Source of the DNA: Nitrososphaerota archaeon
Lineage (GTDB): Archaea > Thermoproteota > Nitrososphaeria > Nitrososphaerales > Nitrosopumilaceae
Direction: 5' to 3'
DNA: 34,425 nt
Assembly (NCBI GenBank): GCA_028866895.1
Contig: JAGWHF010000015.1
Span: 1-34,425 of the forward strand
Shown here piece by piece: positions 1-7,995 of this stretch (the first letter of the stretch is position 1; every line of letters begins with the position of its first letter). The translations under genes and the position numbers were made by a program. The notes beneath the pieces were generated by a model, which ran no database searches, was not told the origin of the DNA, and saw nothing but the letters and a program-made list of their open reading frames with translations.

Positions 1-590
<590 letters not shown>

Positions 591-639
591 ACCCAATACA
601 TCAGTACAGTCACATACATAGAGACTATACGCGACGATC

Positions 640-725
640 CTACGTCATTTTTCTATACTTGTATGAACCTAGGCTTAGTGTAAACTAGGCTTTTCCACGG
701 GATGCCGTATTTTTCCGGTATTTTG
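640..725 (+). terminator. T-rich termination zone behind 23S rRNA
   Basis: Several oligo-T runs follow the rRNA (around 647-651, 691-694, 709-714 and 719-722). The second follows a short hairpin-capable repeat, CCTAG at 667-671 and CTAGG at 685-689, and CTAGGCTT itself occurs twice. Archaeal RNA polymerase terminates at U-rich tracts, so this is the likely end of the rRNA transcript. This is read by eye only. Confidence 0.5.
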
Positions 726-838
726 CCTACTGCAAACGGGGTGATGATTCCATGTCGTCCAAAAGGTGCAGATCCTCGGCATTATCACGACGAATTCACT
801 CAGTTTTAAATATCACTTTGACATATCGGATAACAGAA

Positions 839-1096
839 ATGTCCGCAAGAACGATAATAATCATAATGGCTGCGTTTGGCGGTGGTGTTGCCGCCATTGC
901 GTGGGGTATGATTTTCGCAGCAGGTGGACAGACGCCGGGTTCATATGCAGGAATAAGCAATGCAGCGCATACGGTCTCAAGTCCAACGCATTGCTACTCA
1001 TTTCAGACGGGCTGTAAACATGGCACCACTGCCGTACCCCAGTCCCAAATGACAAACGGTGCATACCTCAGCGCTAACTACCAAAGTGGCAAGTAA
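839..1096 (+). CDS. small secreted or membrane-anchored protein (85 aa)
   Basis: Function not recognised. The protein has one N-terminal hydrophobic helix (about residues 5-28, Ile- and Gly/Ala-rich) followed by a polar Ser/Thr/Tyr tail containing two Cys (C52 and C59) and several His. This fits a single-pass membrane protein or an uncleaved signal anchor with an exposed C-terminus. The start at 839 is chosen because a TATA-like TTTTAAATAT lies at 804-813, about 30 nt upstream, a spacing that fits a leaderless or nearly leaderless transcript. The same frame is open further upstream (from 752), but that part lacks such a signal. The gene stands alone between the rRNA terminator and another small membrane protein. 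Confidence 0.6.
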   Translation: MSARTIIIIMAAFGGGVAAIAWGMIFAAGGQTPGSYAGISNAAHTVSSPTHCYSFQTGCKHGTTAVPQSQMTNGAYLSANYQSGK

Positions 1097-1310
1097 TACA
1101 AGCCTGCCAAAATAACACCATCACAACATTATTTTTAATTCTGTTTCCTTACTGGTAATGCCGAAAGTCACGCTGACCTAGCCTCATCTTGGTATTGCCT
1201 GCCTTCTTACACGCTCCGACACCATGCTGATCTCACAATGCACGTCTTCCGCCCTTTGGCCTGACAATCGCCAATCCGTCGCCGTTTGCGGCCGCAGTTT
1301 TTCTGTCCTT

Positions 1311-1333
1311 TGCAGGTTTACAACCTGCAGGTT
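1311..1333. repeat. overlapping palindromes in the 1097-1422 gap
   Basis: TGCAGGTT (1311-1318) and AACCTGCA (1322-1329) form a perfect 8-bp inverted repeat with a 3-nt loop. The right arm also starts a second perfect 12-bp palindrome, AACCTGCAGGTT (1322-1333). These are two mutually exclusive hairpins or a dyad binding site. The rest of the 1097-1422 gap holds a T-rich stretch (about 1131-1140) that could end the preceding gene; nothing else is recognisable. Confidence 0.4.
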
Positions 1334-1422
1334 GCGCCCTTTGTAGGCACTTTTCACTCAGTGCAAGCTCACTTTTAGGAGATATATCCTTAAGAACAAC
1401 GGAAACGGTGGAGCTTTAAGAA

Positions 1423-1593
1423 ATGAAGTGTGTATCACAATGGTACAGACAGATTATGAGCATGCCTCCCAGAAGAAAGAAAGTGCTCCTAGTCTGCCTG
1501 TGGTGTCTTGCCCCGCTTGAGATGGGCGTAATCACCGGCGCCTTTTATCTTGGAAGGCGCCTGCAGCAAGGAGCCTATCTCTCTAGAAAATAA
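1423..1593 (+). CDS. small membrane protein (56 aa)
   Basis: Function not recognised. The reading frame encodes 56 residues: a basic start with PPRRKK, one hydrophobic segment (about residues 21-44: VLLVCLWCLAPLEMGVITGA and on) and a short basic tail. This is the pattern of a single-pass membrane protein with positively charged flanks. A purine-rich GGTGGAG at 1407-1413 lies 9 nt before the ATG and matches the archaeal Shine-Dalgarno core, and a GATATAT box at 1381-1387 would place the transcript start just upstream of it. The convergent TauE gene ends 57 bp downstream. No homology could be tested. Confidence 0.5.
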   Translation: MKCVSQWYRQIMSMPPRRKKVLLVCLWCLAPLEMGVITGAFYLGRRLQQGAYLSRK

Positions 1594-1649
1594 CCGTCAC
1601 GCAGCCCAGCCTGCAGGACCGCGAGCGGCTCTACAATGCGAGGCATTCC

Positions 1650-2468
1650 CTATCCAAGGACCGTCCTAAAAATCATATATCCTGCAACCGCAAACATCAG
1701 CAGCCCGAATATCCGCAGCAGTGCCTGCTGGGGTATCCTCATTACAAGCTTTGTGCCAACAAACGCACCTGCAAGCCCGCCAGCAACAAAAGGGATCGCA
1801 ACCTGCCAACTGATCTGCCCTTCCGCCGTGTACCGTATACCAGTCGAGAACCCAAACATGCTTACGGGAAGAAGTGAGGTTCCTATTGCCCGCACAATGT
1901 CAAGCCCCGCAGAATGCATCAGGGCCGGAACGATGAGGAAGCCTCCTCCTATCCCGAAATACCCGGCGGCAATTCCAACAAGCACCCCCGACACTGCCAA
2001 ATTCCTCCTCCCCGATGTTGCTTGCTGTACGGTCCATGAGGTGCCTGCAGGCTTGGGCTTTCTCGTAAAAACCCTATAGCCCATGACTATCATGAAGATG
2101 GCAAAAAGTAGCAGCAGCTCGCTCGATGGTGTCAGAATGCCAAGCTGTGAGCCTATGAGCGTGCCCGCCACACCTGGAATCCCAAAGGTGAGCCCCTCCC
2201 TAACCCTGAGGTTCCCCTGCGCCCTGTGATTTATCATGCTCGCAGCCGCAATTGCGCCCACGACAAGGGCTGACGTTCCTATCGCCTGATGCGGGTCCTT
2301 GATTCCTATCAGGTAGATGAGAAGTGGGACGGCCAGAATCGACCCGCCGCCACCCGTGAGGCTGAGGCTTGCGCCCACCACAATCCCTGAAAGGACCGGC
2401 AGCAGGATGCCAAGCACACCCTCTAGCAGGGGATCAAGCGGCACTTGTGCTGCACCTGTTGGGCCCAA
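1650..2468 (-). CDS. TauE/SafE family anion (sulfite/organosulfonate) exporter
   Basis: An integral membrane protein of 272 aa with about eight hydrophobic segments in two homologous halves. The Gly-rich SLTGGGGSILAVPLL near residues 36-50 and the second-half counterpart GYFGIGGGFLIVPAL are hallmarks of the TauE/SafE (DUF81) family, whose members export sulfite, sulfoacetate or related anions. It follows a persulfide dioxygenase gene on the same strand and overlaps its 3' end by 35 bp. Persulfide dioxygenase makes sulfite, so export of sulfite or thiosulfate is a natural role (inference). The start at 2468 is TTG; an in-frame GTG about eight codons later is an alternative with a smaller overlap. 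Translational coupling to the upstream gene is likely. Confidence 0.85.
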   Translation of the reverse strand: MGPTGAAQVPLDPLLEGVLGILLPVLSGIVVGASLSLTGGGGSILAVPLLIYLIGIKDPHQAIGTSALVVGAIAAASMINHRAQGNLRVREGLTFGIPGVAGTLIGSQLGILTPSSELLLLFAIFMIVMGYRVFTRKPKPAGTSWTVQQATSGRRNLAVSGVLVGIAAGYFGIGGGFLIVPALMHSAGLDIVRAIGTSLLPVSMFGFSTGIRYTAEGQISWQVAIPFVAGGLAGAFVGTKLVMRIPQQALLRIFGLLMFAVAGYMIFRTVLG

Positions 2469-3852
2469 CCTCCAGGTCAGGCACCTCGCATACTGGAACC
2501 TCCTCCCTCGATTTATTTATCCTGATTATCTTTTCGTAATTCATCGGCTTTGGCACGGTTGAGGAAACAACAGTTTGCACGAACTTTTCCTGATCCATTC
2601 CGAGCATATCAAGCATCCTTGCATCACCTATCGTGGTGAGAAATACGCCCCCCGCAGGTTTGGCTCTGCTCCCATGGTGGGCCGGAAGAACGACCGTCTC
2701 GTCAGGCATTGCCAGTATTTTCTGGTGCAGCGAAGCGTAAAGCTCCGCCGCAAACTTGCCCGCACTGCTTCTAAGGTCTGGCCTTCCCACGTCATCCACA
2801 AAGAGGACGTCTCCTGTGAAGACAAACCTGCCATCGAGCACAAACGACAGACTGCCAGCAGTGTGTCCAGGAGTGTGCAGCGCAGTTATCTCGGATCTTC
2901 CAACCAATATAGTGGCCCCGTCCACGAGCACCTCGCTTTCAAAATCATATCCCTCATACCTGCTCATGTGGAGCCGCGCCCCAGAAACACTTGCAAGGTC
3001 CCGTGCGGCCGAGACGTGATCTGCGTGGTGGTGGGTATCCAGCACCTTTTTTATTTCAAGCCCCTCGCGCGACGCAAATTCTAGGTACTTCTCTACTGGA
3101 TATACCGGGTCTATCACAACCGCCTGTCCCTCCGAGCCTACTATATATGACAGGCAGCCCTTGCCTGTCTTCTCCACCTGAATTATGACTGGCCCTTCCC
3201 TTGTCACGACATGTGATTGCAATACCTGGCCCCATCCTACAAGCCCTCCTGCAAGAGAAAGCGCATCTATTCCGCTTCGTGCCAGCGCAAATGCTCCCAC
3301 CATGGACCTGTTCCCATGGGTACATACCGTGAACACCCTTCCCTTTCCCTGTATCCTGACTATGTTCTCCTTCTTGAAGAGGTCTGGCAGCGGTATGTTT
3401 ATGCTGCCTGGAATGCTAAACTCCTCAAATTCGTCAGGCTGCCTGACGTCGACAACAACCATGTCTTTCCCGCTTCCCATCGCTTCAAGGAGCGCCTCGG
3501 GCTCCACCACCGCCTGAGGGCCTCCCTCGATAACGGGACCGTTCCACCCAGTCATTCCTCCACGTAGGTAGTGCGCATCAAGACCGTATGCCGACATCAT
3601 CTGGGCTGTCTGGGCGGAATGGCTTCCATCCGTGTCAATCAGGATGATTTTTACTCCTTTTGGAATCTTCGGCATTATTGTCTCCTTTGCCTGCGTATCA
3701 CATACTGCATGAACTGAACCCTTGACATGCCCGCGGGAATACTCATCCGCAAGCCTGAGATCAAATACCAAGATTGGCCCGTCACCTGCAAGATCCGTCT
3801 CAAGCTCGTCTGCCCCGATTGCAAGCCCGACTGACCCATGTCCTATGTTCAT
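2434..3852 (-). CDS. rhodanese-rhodanese-persulfide dioxygenase (ETHE1-like) fusion
   Basis: A 472-aa protein with three domains in order. Rhodanese 1 (about 8-108) has Asp where the catalytic Cys should be, in LIDTDGSHS, so it is probably inactive. Rhodanese 2 (about 115-210) has the catalytic loop VCTHGNRS with C177. A metallo-beta-lactamase fold (about 222-420) has THHHADH (H274, H276, D278, H279), TPGH (H330) and TGD (D348). Human ETHE1 binds one iron through the equivalents of H274, H330 and D348 and oxidises glutathione persulfide to sulfite. The likely role is sulfane-sulfur transfer or detoxification in the cytoplasm. The start at 3852 is preferred because a TAAATAC box (3874-3880) lies 25 nt upstream, giving a leaderless mRNA; the frame is open 33 codons further, but that stretch has no signal. 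The TauE exporter overlaps its 3' end. Confidence 0.88.
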   Translation of the reverse strand: MNIGHGSVGLAIGADELETDLAGDGPILVFDLRLADEYSRGHVKGSVHAVCDTQAKETIMPKIPKGVKIILIDTDGSHSAQTAQMMSAYGLDAHYLRGGMTGWNGPVIEGGPQAVVEPEALLEAMGSGKDMVVVDVRQPDEFEEFSIPGSINIPLPDLFKKENIVRIQGKGRVFTVCTHGNRSMVGAFALARSGIDALSLAGGLVGWGQVLQSHVVTREGPVIIQVEKTGKGCLSYIVGSEGQAVVIDPVYPVEKYLEFASREGLEIKKVLDTHHHADHVSAARDLASVSGARLHMSRYEGYDFESEVLVDGATILVGRSEITALHTPGHTAGSLSFVLDGRFVFTGDVLFVDDVGRPDLRSSAGKFAAELYASLHQKILAMPDETVVLPAHHGSRAKPAGGVFLTTIGDARMLDMLGMDQEKFVQTVVSSTVPKPMNYEKIIRINKSREEVPVCEVPDLEVGPNRCSTSAA

Positions 3853-3922
3853 AATATAGTAGGCGGCGAGAAAGTATTTAGCAAATGGGTCTCTATTGTA
3901 CTCAAATGTGTTCTGATGTAAG

Positions 3923-4450
3923 ATGAGCGGCAATAAGACAAGCACATTCACCTTCCGAATCGACAGTGAATACGAGAGGATCCTGCGCCAGGAGGCTCAC
4001 GAGAAGAAGGTTACTGTAAACGCCCTTGCCAACAAGATCTTCGGGGATTACGTGGAGTGGCACCGCTACATGGAGAGATTCGGCACCATCGTGCTAAGCA
4101 GGAACGCCTTCAAGACGATACTTGATGCACTCGATGAGAAGAGTCTCGTAAGACTTGCGGCCGACGTCGGCGAGAAGGCACCGAGGGAGTTCATCCTCTT
4201 CAAGTGGAAGGTACTTGCAGCAGATAACGTGGTAAAATTCATCAAGATGTATTTTGATCACTGCGGGTACGGAGCACATGATGAAAGCAGGACGGGGGGA
4301 ACAGTGACATTCTCGATACACCATGACCTAGGCCAGAAGGGCTCAGTCTTTCTCAAGACGTTCCTTGAGACCATGATAAAATCCACACTTGGGAGATCCT
4401 GTAACTCGACTGTCACGGAGAGCTCGCTTGTCCTAGTTTTCAGAGAATGA
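3923..4450 (+). CDS. ribbon-helix-helix protein with C-terminal alpha/beta domain, paralogue 1
   Basis: A 175-aa protein. Residues about 6-45 (starting TFTFRIDSEYERILRQEA, later VTVNALANKIFGDYVEW) read as a strand-helix-helix MetJ/Arc/CopG-type DNA-binding unit. The remaining ~125 residues form a separate domain with a conserved stretch ending in HHDLG-K-S-FL that is shared with the next gene. It is probably a transcription regulator; the C-terminal domain may bind a ligand or mediate assembly. It is divergent from the persulfide dioxygenase gene with only 70 bp between starts, so it could control that operon (inference). ATG 3923 follows a weak TATA-like TCTATTGTA centred near 3896. No ligand-binding residues are recognised. 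Confidence 0.72.
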   Translation: MSGNKTSTFTFRIDSEYERILRQEAHEKKVTVNALANKIFGDYVEWHRYMERFGTIVLSRNAFKTILDALDEKSLVRLAADVGEKAPREFILFKWKVLAADNVVKFIKMYFDHCGYGAHDESRTGGTVTFSIHHDLGQKGSVFLKTFLETMIKSTLGRSCNSTVTESSLVLVFRE

Positions 4451-4525
4451 TCCGGGACTTCATCCTTAAGCCAAGTATAATCAAAGGTGCGCCCGCTGTC
4501 TGTCCGTTATTCCATGATTCCATCA

Positions 4526-4540
4526 CGTAATGGGATTACG
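4526..4540. promoter_or_regulatory. palindrome, possible RHH operator or hairpin
   Basis: CGTAAT-GGG-ATTACG is a perfect 6-bp dyad with a 3-bp centre in the 292-bp spacer between the two RHH paralogues. It has no T-tract after it, which argues against a simple terminator. Confidence 0.35.
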
Positions 4541-4590
4541 CGGCGAATATCGTCATGAAACAGGCCCAAGTTGCACCTGTTGTTATCCAT

Positions 4591-4608
4591 GAACGGTAGG
4601 GACCGTTC
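4591..4608. promoter_or_regulatory. palindrome next to an AT-rich box
   Basis: GAACGGT-AGGG-ACCGTTC is a perfect 7-bp inverted repeat with a 4-nt centre. It lies directly upstream of AAAATTTAAAAATC (4610-4623), which could be a TATA/BRE element. It may be an operator for one of the flanking RHH proteins or an RNA hairpin. Confidence 0.4.
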
Positions 4609-4646
4609 CAAAATTTAAAAATCTTCTATCCGTATTTTAGAATAAG

Positions 4647-4712
4647 ACGGGATTGTTGTTTGCATGCTTGACGGACTGGCGTTTCTTTAATTGTTAAATA
4701 GATCAATCCCGT
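4647..4712. promoter_or_regulatory. spaced inverted repeat around the promoter of RHH paralogue 2
   Basis: ACGGGATTG (4647-4655) and CAATCCCGT (4704-4712) are perfect 9-bp inverted copies 48 bp apart. The second copy sits just after a TTAAATAG box (about 4694-4701), between it and the inferred transcript start, which is a classic repressor position. Confidence 0.4.
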
Positions 4713-4742
4713 ATCTTTAACTCAAGGCGGTGTGAGAAAGAT

Positions 4743-5309
4743 TTGTCCGTTACCAAAAAAGGCGATGCATTAAGGCATGAAAAGACCAGAAGCATCTCAT
4801 TTAGGCTTCCTGAAGAACTCGTAGATGAGATACAGACGGAGGCGGAGCTGAACGATATATCTACAAGCTTGCTGGTAAACAAGATCCTTGAGAGGTATGT
4901 GCGGTGGGACTCCATGTCCACAAAGGCGGGATTCATTCCCATAACAAAGGGCTTGGTACTGGAGTTTCTGGACAAAGTTTCAGAAAAGGAGATTGCCGAG
5001 ATTGCAGAGCGCGTGGAACGAAAAGAGTTCGCAGACATTGCGCTGATTTTCAGAAACGAGTTTAACATCAAGTCATTCTTTGACATAATCGAGACCAGGG
5101 CAAAGGCCTCGGGCTACCCATACAGGTACTCGGTCAAGGGAAAGCTCCATTCCTTTACAGTGCAGCACGACCTTGGCCCAAAGTGGTCAATCTACCTTTC
5201 GGCACGATACAAGGCAGCTCTTGAAGACCTGGGTGTAACAAATTTCAAATTCCGCGCCGCCCCAAACACCATACAGTTTGACGTCTTCGAACCCAGTCCC
5301 GACAAATGA
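4743..5309 (+). CDS. ribbon-helix-helix protein with C-terminal alpha/beta domain, paralogue 2
   Basis: A 188-aa paralogue of the gene at 3923. Residues about 16-55 (RSISFRLPEELVDEIQTEAE, then STSLLVNKILERYVRW) form the RHH unit; the C-terminal domain shares the QHDLG-KWSIYLS motif with the HHDLG motif of its neighbour. The two proteins could form homo- or heterodimers. The start is TTG at 4743, with a GGCGGTG purine-rich element about 12-18 nt upstream and no better in-frame start nearby. The promoter region contains an inverted repeat (4647/4704), suggesting autoregulation. Probably a DNA-binding regulator; the effector is unknown. Confidence 0.72.
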   Translation: MSVTKKGDALRHEKTRSISFRLPEELVDEIQTEAELNDISTSLLVNKILERYVRWDSMSTKAGFIPITKGLVLEFLDKVSEKEIAEIAERVERKEFADIALIFRNEFNIKSFFDIIETRAKASGYPYRYSVKGKLHSFTVQHDLGPKWSIYLSARYKAALEDLGVTNFKFRAAPNTIQFDVFEPSPDK

Positions 5310-5441
5310 TACCTATGAATCAGGACACCCCTAACTGTGAGGCGGCATGCCATAAACATGTGCCAAAACTTCTTCTGGGATGGAATTATCACAAGCGGCT
5401 AACTTTCCGAGATGCGCGCGCCTCAGTCTTGCATGGACGCA

Positions 5442-6803
5442 CTACACAGCATATGCGGCCCTTGCAACCACCTCGGAGAGCGACGGATGGATGAAAATAG
5501 TCCTTGCAAGACCGTCGATAGTGCCGTCCCCTGCGCGCATGGCGACTAGGACCTCGTGGATTAGTATGGAGGCCTCTGCGCCCATTATGTGGCAGCCAAG
5601 AATCCTCCTTGTTTTTCTGTCCACAAGGAACTTGACAAAACCGTCCTTTTCCTCTATTGCCTCGCCCATCGCCGCACCAGAGTACGGGTAGACCGACCTG
5701 AGATACTCCAAACCAGCCTTGCGGGCATCCTGCTCCGTCATGCCGACACCCGCCACCTGGGGCCAGCTGAAAACGCCATGCGGCATCGCAAAATAGTCAA
5801 CGGGAATTTTTTTATCTGGATGTATCATGTTTGCAAACGCATATTGGGCCTCGTGGTTGGCGCTGTGCTTGAACTGGTACCTTCCAACTGCATCACCAAG
5901 GGCAAATATCCCGCTTGACGTCGTCTCAAGAAAGGCATCTGTTATGATGTGCCCCCTCCCGTCTGTTTTAACTCCTGCCTTCTCGAGGTCAAGCGTGTCG
6001 GTATTTGGAGTTCTTCCGGTTGCCACGAGCAGCTGGTCCGACTCTAGGTCGATTGATCTGCCAGAAGACTCGGCATGAACGCGGAATCTTGTCCCATCCC
6101 TTTGCACGCGGGTTGTCTGAAAGCCGGTATGTACCTTGTACCTTCTTGAAAGCACCTCGGTGATCTTCTTTGAGACATCCTCGTCCTCGTTTGGCAGCAG
6201 CACGTCGCGCCTCTGAACGATGTTTATTGAGGTCCCAAGCGCTCCAAAAAAGTGTGCCATCTCGCAGGCGATATAACCCCCGCCAAGTATTGTGAGCACG
6301 CGCGGCAGCTCCCGCAAGCGCAGCGCCTCATCGCTTGTGATGAACCCGCTTCCAGCAAGCCCCGGTATGGCAGGGATAGACGGCCTTGCCCCGCAGGCAA
6401 TTAGGATCTTGTCGGCAGTAATAGTCTCCTTGCCCACCTGTACGGTGTTCCTGCCGGTAAACCTGCATTGTACCGCAAAGAGCTTGGGGTTGTCGATTCC
6501 ATCAAACGCATCCCTTATCTGTGCAGACTCTCCATCGATGTGCCGCGTGGCCCTCTCTATTATCCGTGCAAAGTCCACCGAGTAGCCCTTGACGTCTATG
6601 CCAAAAATACCGGCGCTCCTTATGGTCTCCGCCACGTCAGCGCTGTGTAGGAGCATTTTGGAGGGGATGCAACCCCTGTTGAGGCATGTGCCTCCCATCC
6701 TATCCTTTTCCACCACTGCCACGCGCAGGCCATGCCCTGCAGCGGCGTTTGCGACATCAAGCCCGGAGCCGCTTCCAATAACTATGAGATCAAACTTTTG
6801 CAT
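5442..6803 (-). CDS. dihydrolipoyl dehydrogenase-like FAD/NAD(P) disulfide oxidoreductase
   Basis: A 453-aa class I pyridine nucleotide-disulfide oxidoreductase. It has an FAD-binding Rossmann motif (DLIVIGSGSG, residues 5-14), the redox disulfide GGTCLNRGCIPSK (C40, C45), an NAD(P)-binding LGGGYIACE near residue 175, a second FAD motif ATGRTPNTD, and the C-terminal HPSLSE that supplies the catalytic His-Glu of the partner subunit. Length is normal for the family. It lacks an N-terminal HMA domain and a C-terminal Cys pair, which argues against classical mercuric reductase. No 2-oxoacid dehydrogenase E1/E2 genes are nearby, so the disulfide substrate (lipoyl group, low-molecular-weight thiol or other) is uncertain. 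ATG 6803 immediately precedes the MQKFDLIVIG start typical of the family; the frame is open upstream, but that part overlaps a plus-strand promoter and mini-gene. Confidence 0.88.
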   Translation of the reverse strand: MQKFDLIVIGSGSGLDVANAAAGHGLRVAVVEKDRMGGTCLNRGCIPSKMLLHSADVAETIRSAGIFGIDVKGYSVDFARIIERATRHIDGESAQIRDAFDGIDNPKLFAVQCRFTGRNTVQVGKETITADKILIACGARPSIPAIPGLAGSGFITSDEALRLRELPRVLTILGGGYIACEMAHFFGALGTSINIVQRRDVLLPNEDEDVSKKITEVLSRRYKVHTGFQTTRVQRDGTRFRVHAESSGRSIDLESDQLLVATGRTPNTDTLDLEKAGVKTDGRGHIITDAFLETTSSGIFALGDAVGRYQFKHSANHEAQYAFANMIHPDKKIPVDYFAMPHGVFSWPQVAGVGMTEQDARKAGLEYLRSVYPYSGAAMGEAIEEKDGFVKFLVDRKTRRILGCHIMGAEASILIHEVLVAMRAGDGTIDGLARTIFIHPSLSEVVARAAYAV

Positions 6804-6914
6804 CTGCCATGGGATTGTATGCCATCGTTGAAAAACTAGCCCAAATTTCCATGCATGGTTATCAGCATTGGGAGATGACTCCCTCCTTAAATAAAAGACC
6901 GGCACACCAACATC

Positions 6915-7040
6915 ATGGCAGAGGAAAAGCCCTGTGACTGCAATGACGAGCACCATAAAAGCAACCGATCCGACCACAAGCACGTAGGCGAGGAGTGTGT
7001 GCACCAGGATGGTAAGCGTCACAAGGTCCATAAGAAATAA
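6915..7040 (+). CDS. 41-aa Cys/His-rich mini-protein
   Basis: A short frame encoding a very hydrophilic peptide with three Cys (CDC near residues 7-9 and one near residue 28), about seven His and many Lys/Asp/Glu. This composition suggests metal binding, though no known zinc-finger spacing is evident. Support for a real gene: a strong TTAAATA box at 6887-6893 lies about 25 nt before the ATG (leaderless), and the stop codon is 2 bp before the UspA start, so both probably form one transcript. It is antisense to a spurious upstream extension of the dihydrolipoyl dehydrogenase frame. Confidence 0.55.
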   Translation: MAEEKPCDCNDEHHKSNRSDHKHVGEECVHQDGKRHKVHKK

Positions 7041-7042
7041 TC

Positions 7043-7474
7043 TTGGCCAAAAAAGTCGCGCGAATACTTGCCCCGCTTGACGGGTCCAAGAACTCGCTCA
7101 AGGCGCTTGACCTTGCAATCTATCTGGCACGTCAGTTTAGAGGTACCGTCACGGGCCTGTTCGTCCTCCCGTTCTACCTGCCGCCTACCGGCCCCCGTGT
7201 TTTCGGACCCTACAGAAAGGAGATGGCAAGTTCTATGCGAAAATTCCTTACCGCTGCCAAGGTAATGTCGGCAAAAAACGGCATTGCGTTCACGGGAAAA
7301 ATAATCGACGGCGACGTAATTTCTGACGACGTTGCGGATTTTGCAAAAAAAGGAAGATTTGATCTCATAGTGATCTCCTCGCACGGCAAGGGTCAGGTGG
7401 GGAGATGGCTTCTTGGAAGTGTAACATATTCAGTCCTCCACAAGTCCAAGGTGCCAGTCCTGGTTGTAAAGTAA
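7043..7474 (+). CDS. universal stress protein (UspA family)
   Basis: A 143-aa single-domain UspA. The N-terminal strand RILAPLDGSKNSLKALDLA contains the nucleotide-contacting Asp, and the C-terminal SSHGKGQVGRWLLGSVTYSV carries the G-x2-G-x9-G-S/T-like ATP-binding signature, followed by the terminal strand VPVLVVK. Likely an ATP-binding dimeric stress protein in the cytoplasm. The start is TTG at 7043; it is only 2 bp downstream of the Cys/His-rich mini-gene and has no promoter of its own, so it is probably co-transcribed and translationally coupled. The inducing stress is not visible from sequence. Confidence 0.88.
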   Translation: MAKKVARILAPLDGSKNSLKALDLAIYLARQFRGTVTGLFVLPFYLPPTGPRVFGPYRKEMASSMRKFLTAAKVMSAKNGIAFTGKIIDGDVISDDVADFAKKGRFDLIVISSHGKGQVGRWLLGSVTYSVLHKSKVPVLVVK

Positions 7475-7498
7475 ATCCTTGCCTCTTGCAAGCTTCCC

Positions 7499-7894
7499 TT
7501 ACGCTGATATCGTGATAAGGTAAGCCAGTACTATGACTCCAAAGACTGCAAGTCCGATGCTTGATGCTACCGCAATGGAACGCTTCGGCCTGTAGGCACC
7601 CGCAGCTATCTCCTTCTGCGCCACAAGGTAGTTTGCCAGCGAGTAGACCATCAATGCAATCCCAAGCCCTATCATGCCCATTCCAAGTACCGTTGAAGAG
7701 AGGTGTGTCGACGGGAGCGTATCTGGAGCCTGCGTCTTTGTTATTATTCCAAACTCCTGAAGGAAGAGGCTGAACCTTGCCACAACGAACCCGAGGCCCA
7801 TCAAGGCTATGCAGGTACGCAGCCAGGCAAGAAATGTTCTCTCGTTCGCTAAATATTCAGTCGTCCTGTTTGGTTTCTGGTCAGGGGCGGACAA
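7499..7894 (-). CDS. DUF202 family membrane protein
   Basis: A 131-aa protein with the N-terminal signature TEYLANERTFLAWLRTCIAL, diagnostic of DUF202 (YidH-like), and three predicted membrane helices (about 28-46, 68-90 and 108-130). Function of the family is not established; members sit in the cytoplasmic membrane. The start is TTG at 7894. A TTATAT box (7919-7924 on the opposite strand) lies about 27 nt upstream, so the transcript appears leaderless. It is convergent with the UspA gene, with about 24 bp between stops. Confidence 0.85.
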   Translation of the reverse strand: MSAPDQKPNRTTEYLANERTFLAWLRTCIALMGLGFVVARFSLFLQEFGIITKTQAPDTLPSTHLSSTVLGMGMIGLGIALMVYSLANYLVAQKEIAAGAYRPKRSIAVASSIGLAVFGVIVLAYLITISA

Positions 7895-7995
7895 CGAGGG
7901 GTGGTTAACATTGTATCAATATAAGGCTCTGGTTTTGTCGAACGCCAGAAGGAGGAATCAGGTACTCCAACAACCGCCTGTTCCCCTGGGTACCG

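Noticed and set aside
5306-5494. 62-codon frame overlapping the stop of the second RHH gene in an ATGA arrangement
   Set aside because: The overlap is suggestive, but there is no promoter, its end runs antisense into the dehydrogenase gene, and composition is poor. Not strong enough to list as a gene.
6804-7031. N-terminal extension of the dihydrolipoyl dehydrogenase with membrane-like helices
   Set aside because: The family starts at the FAD motif (ATG 6803), and the extension is antisense to a promoter and mini-gene with better support.
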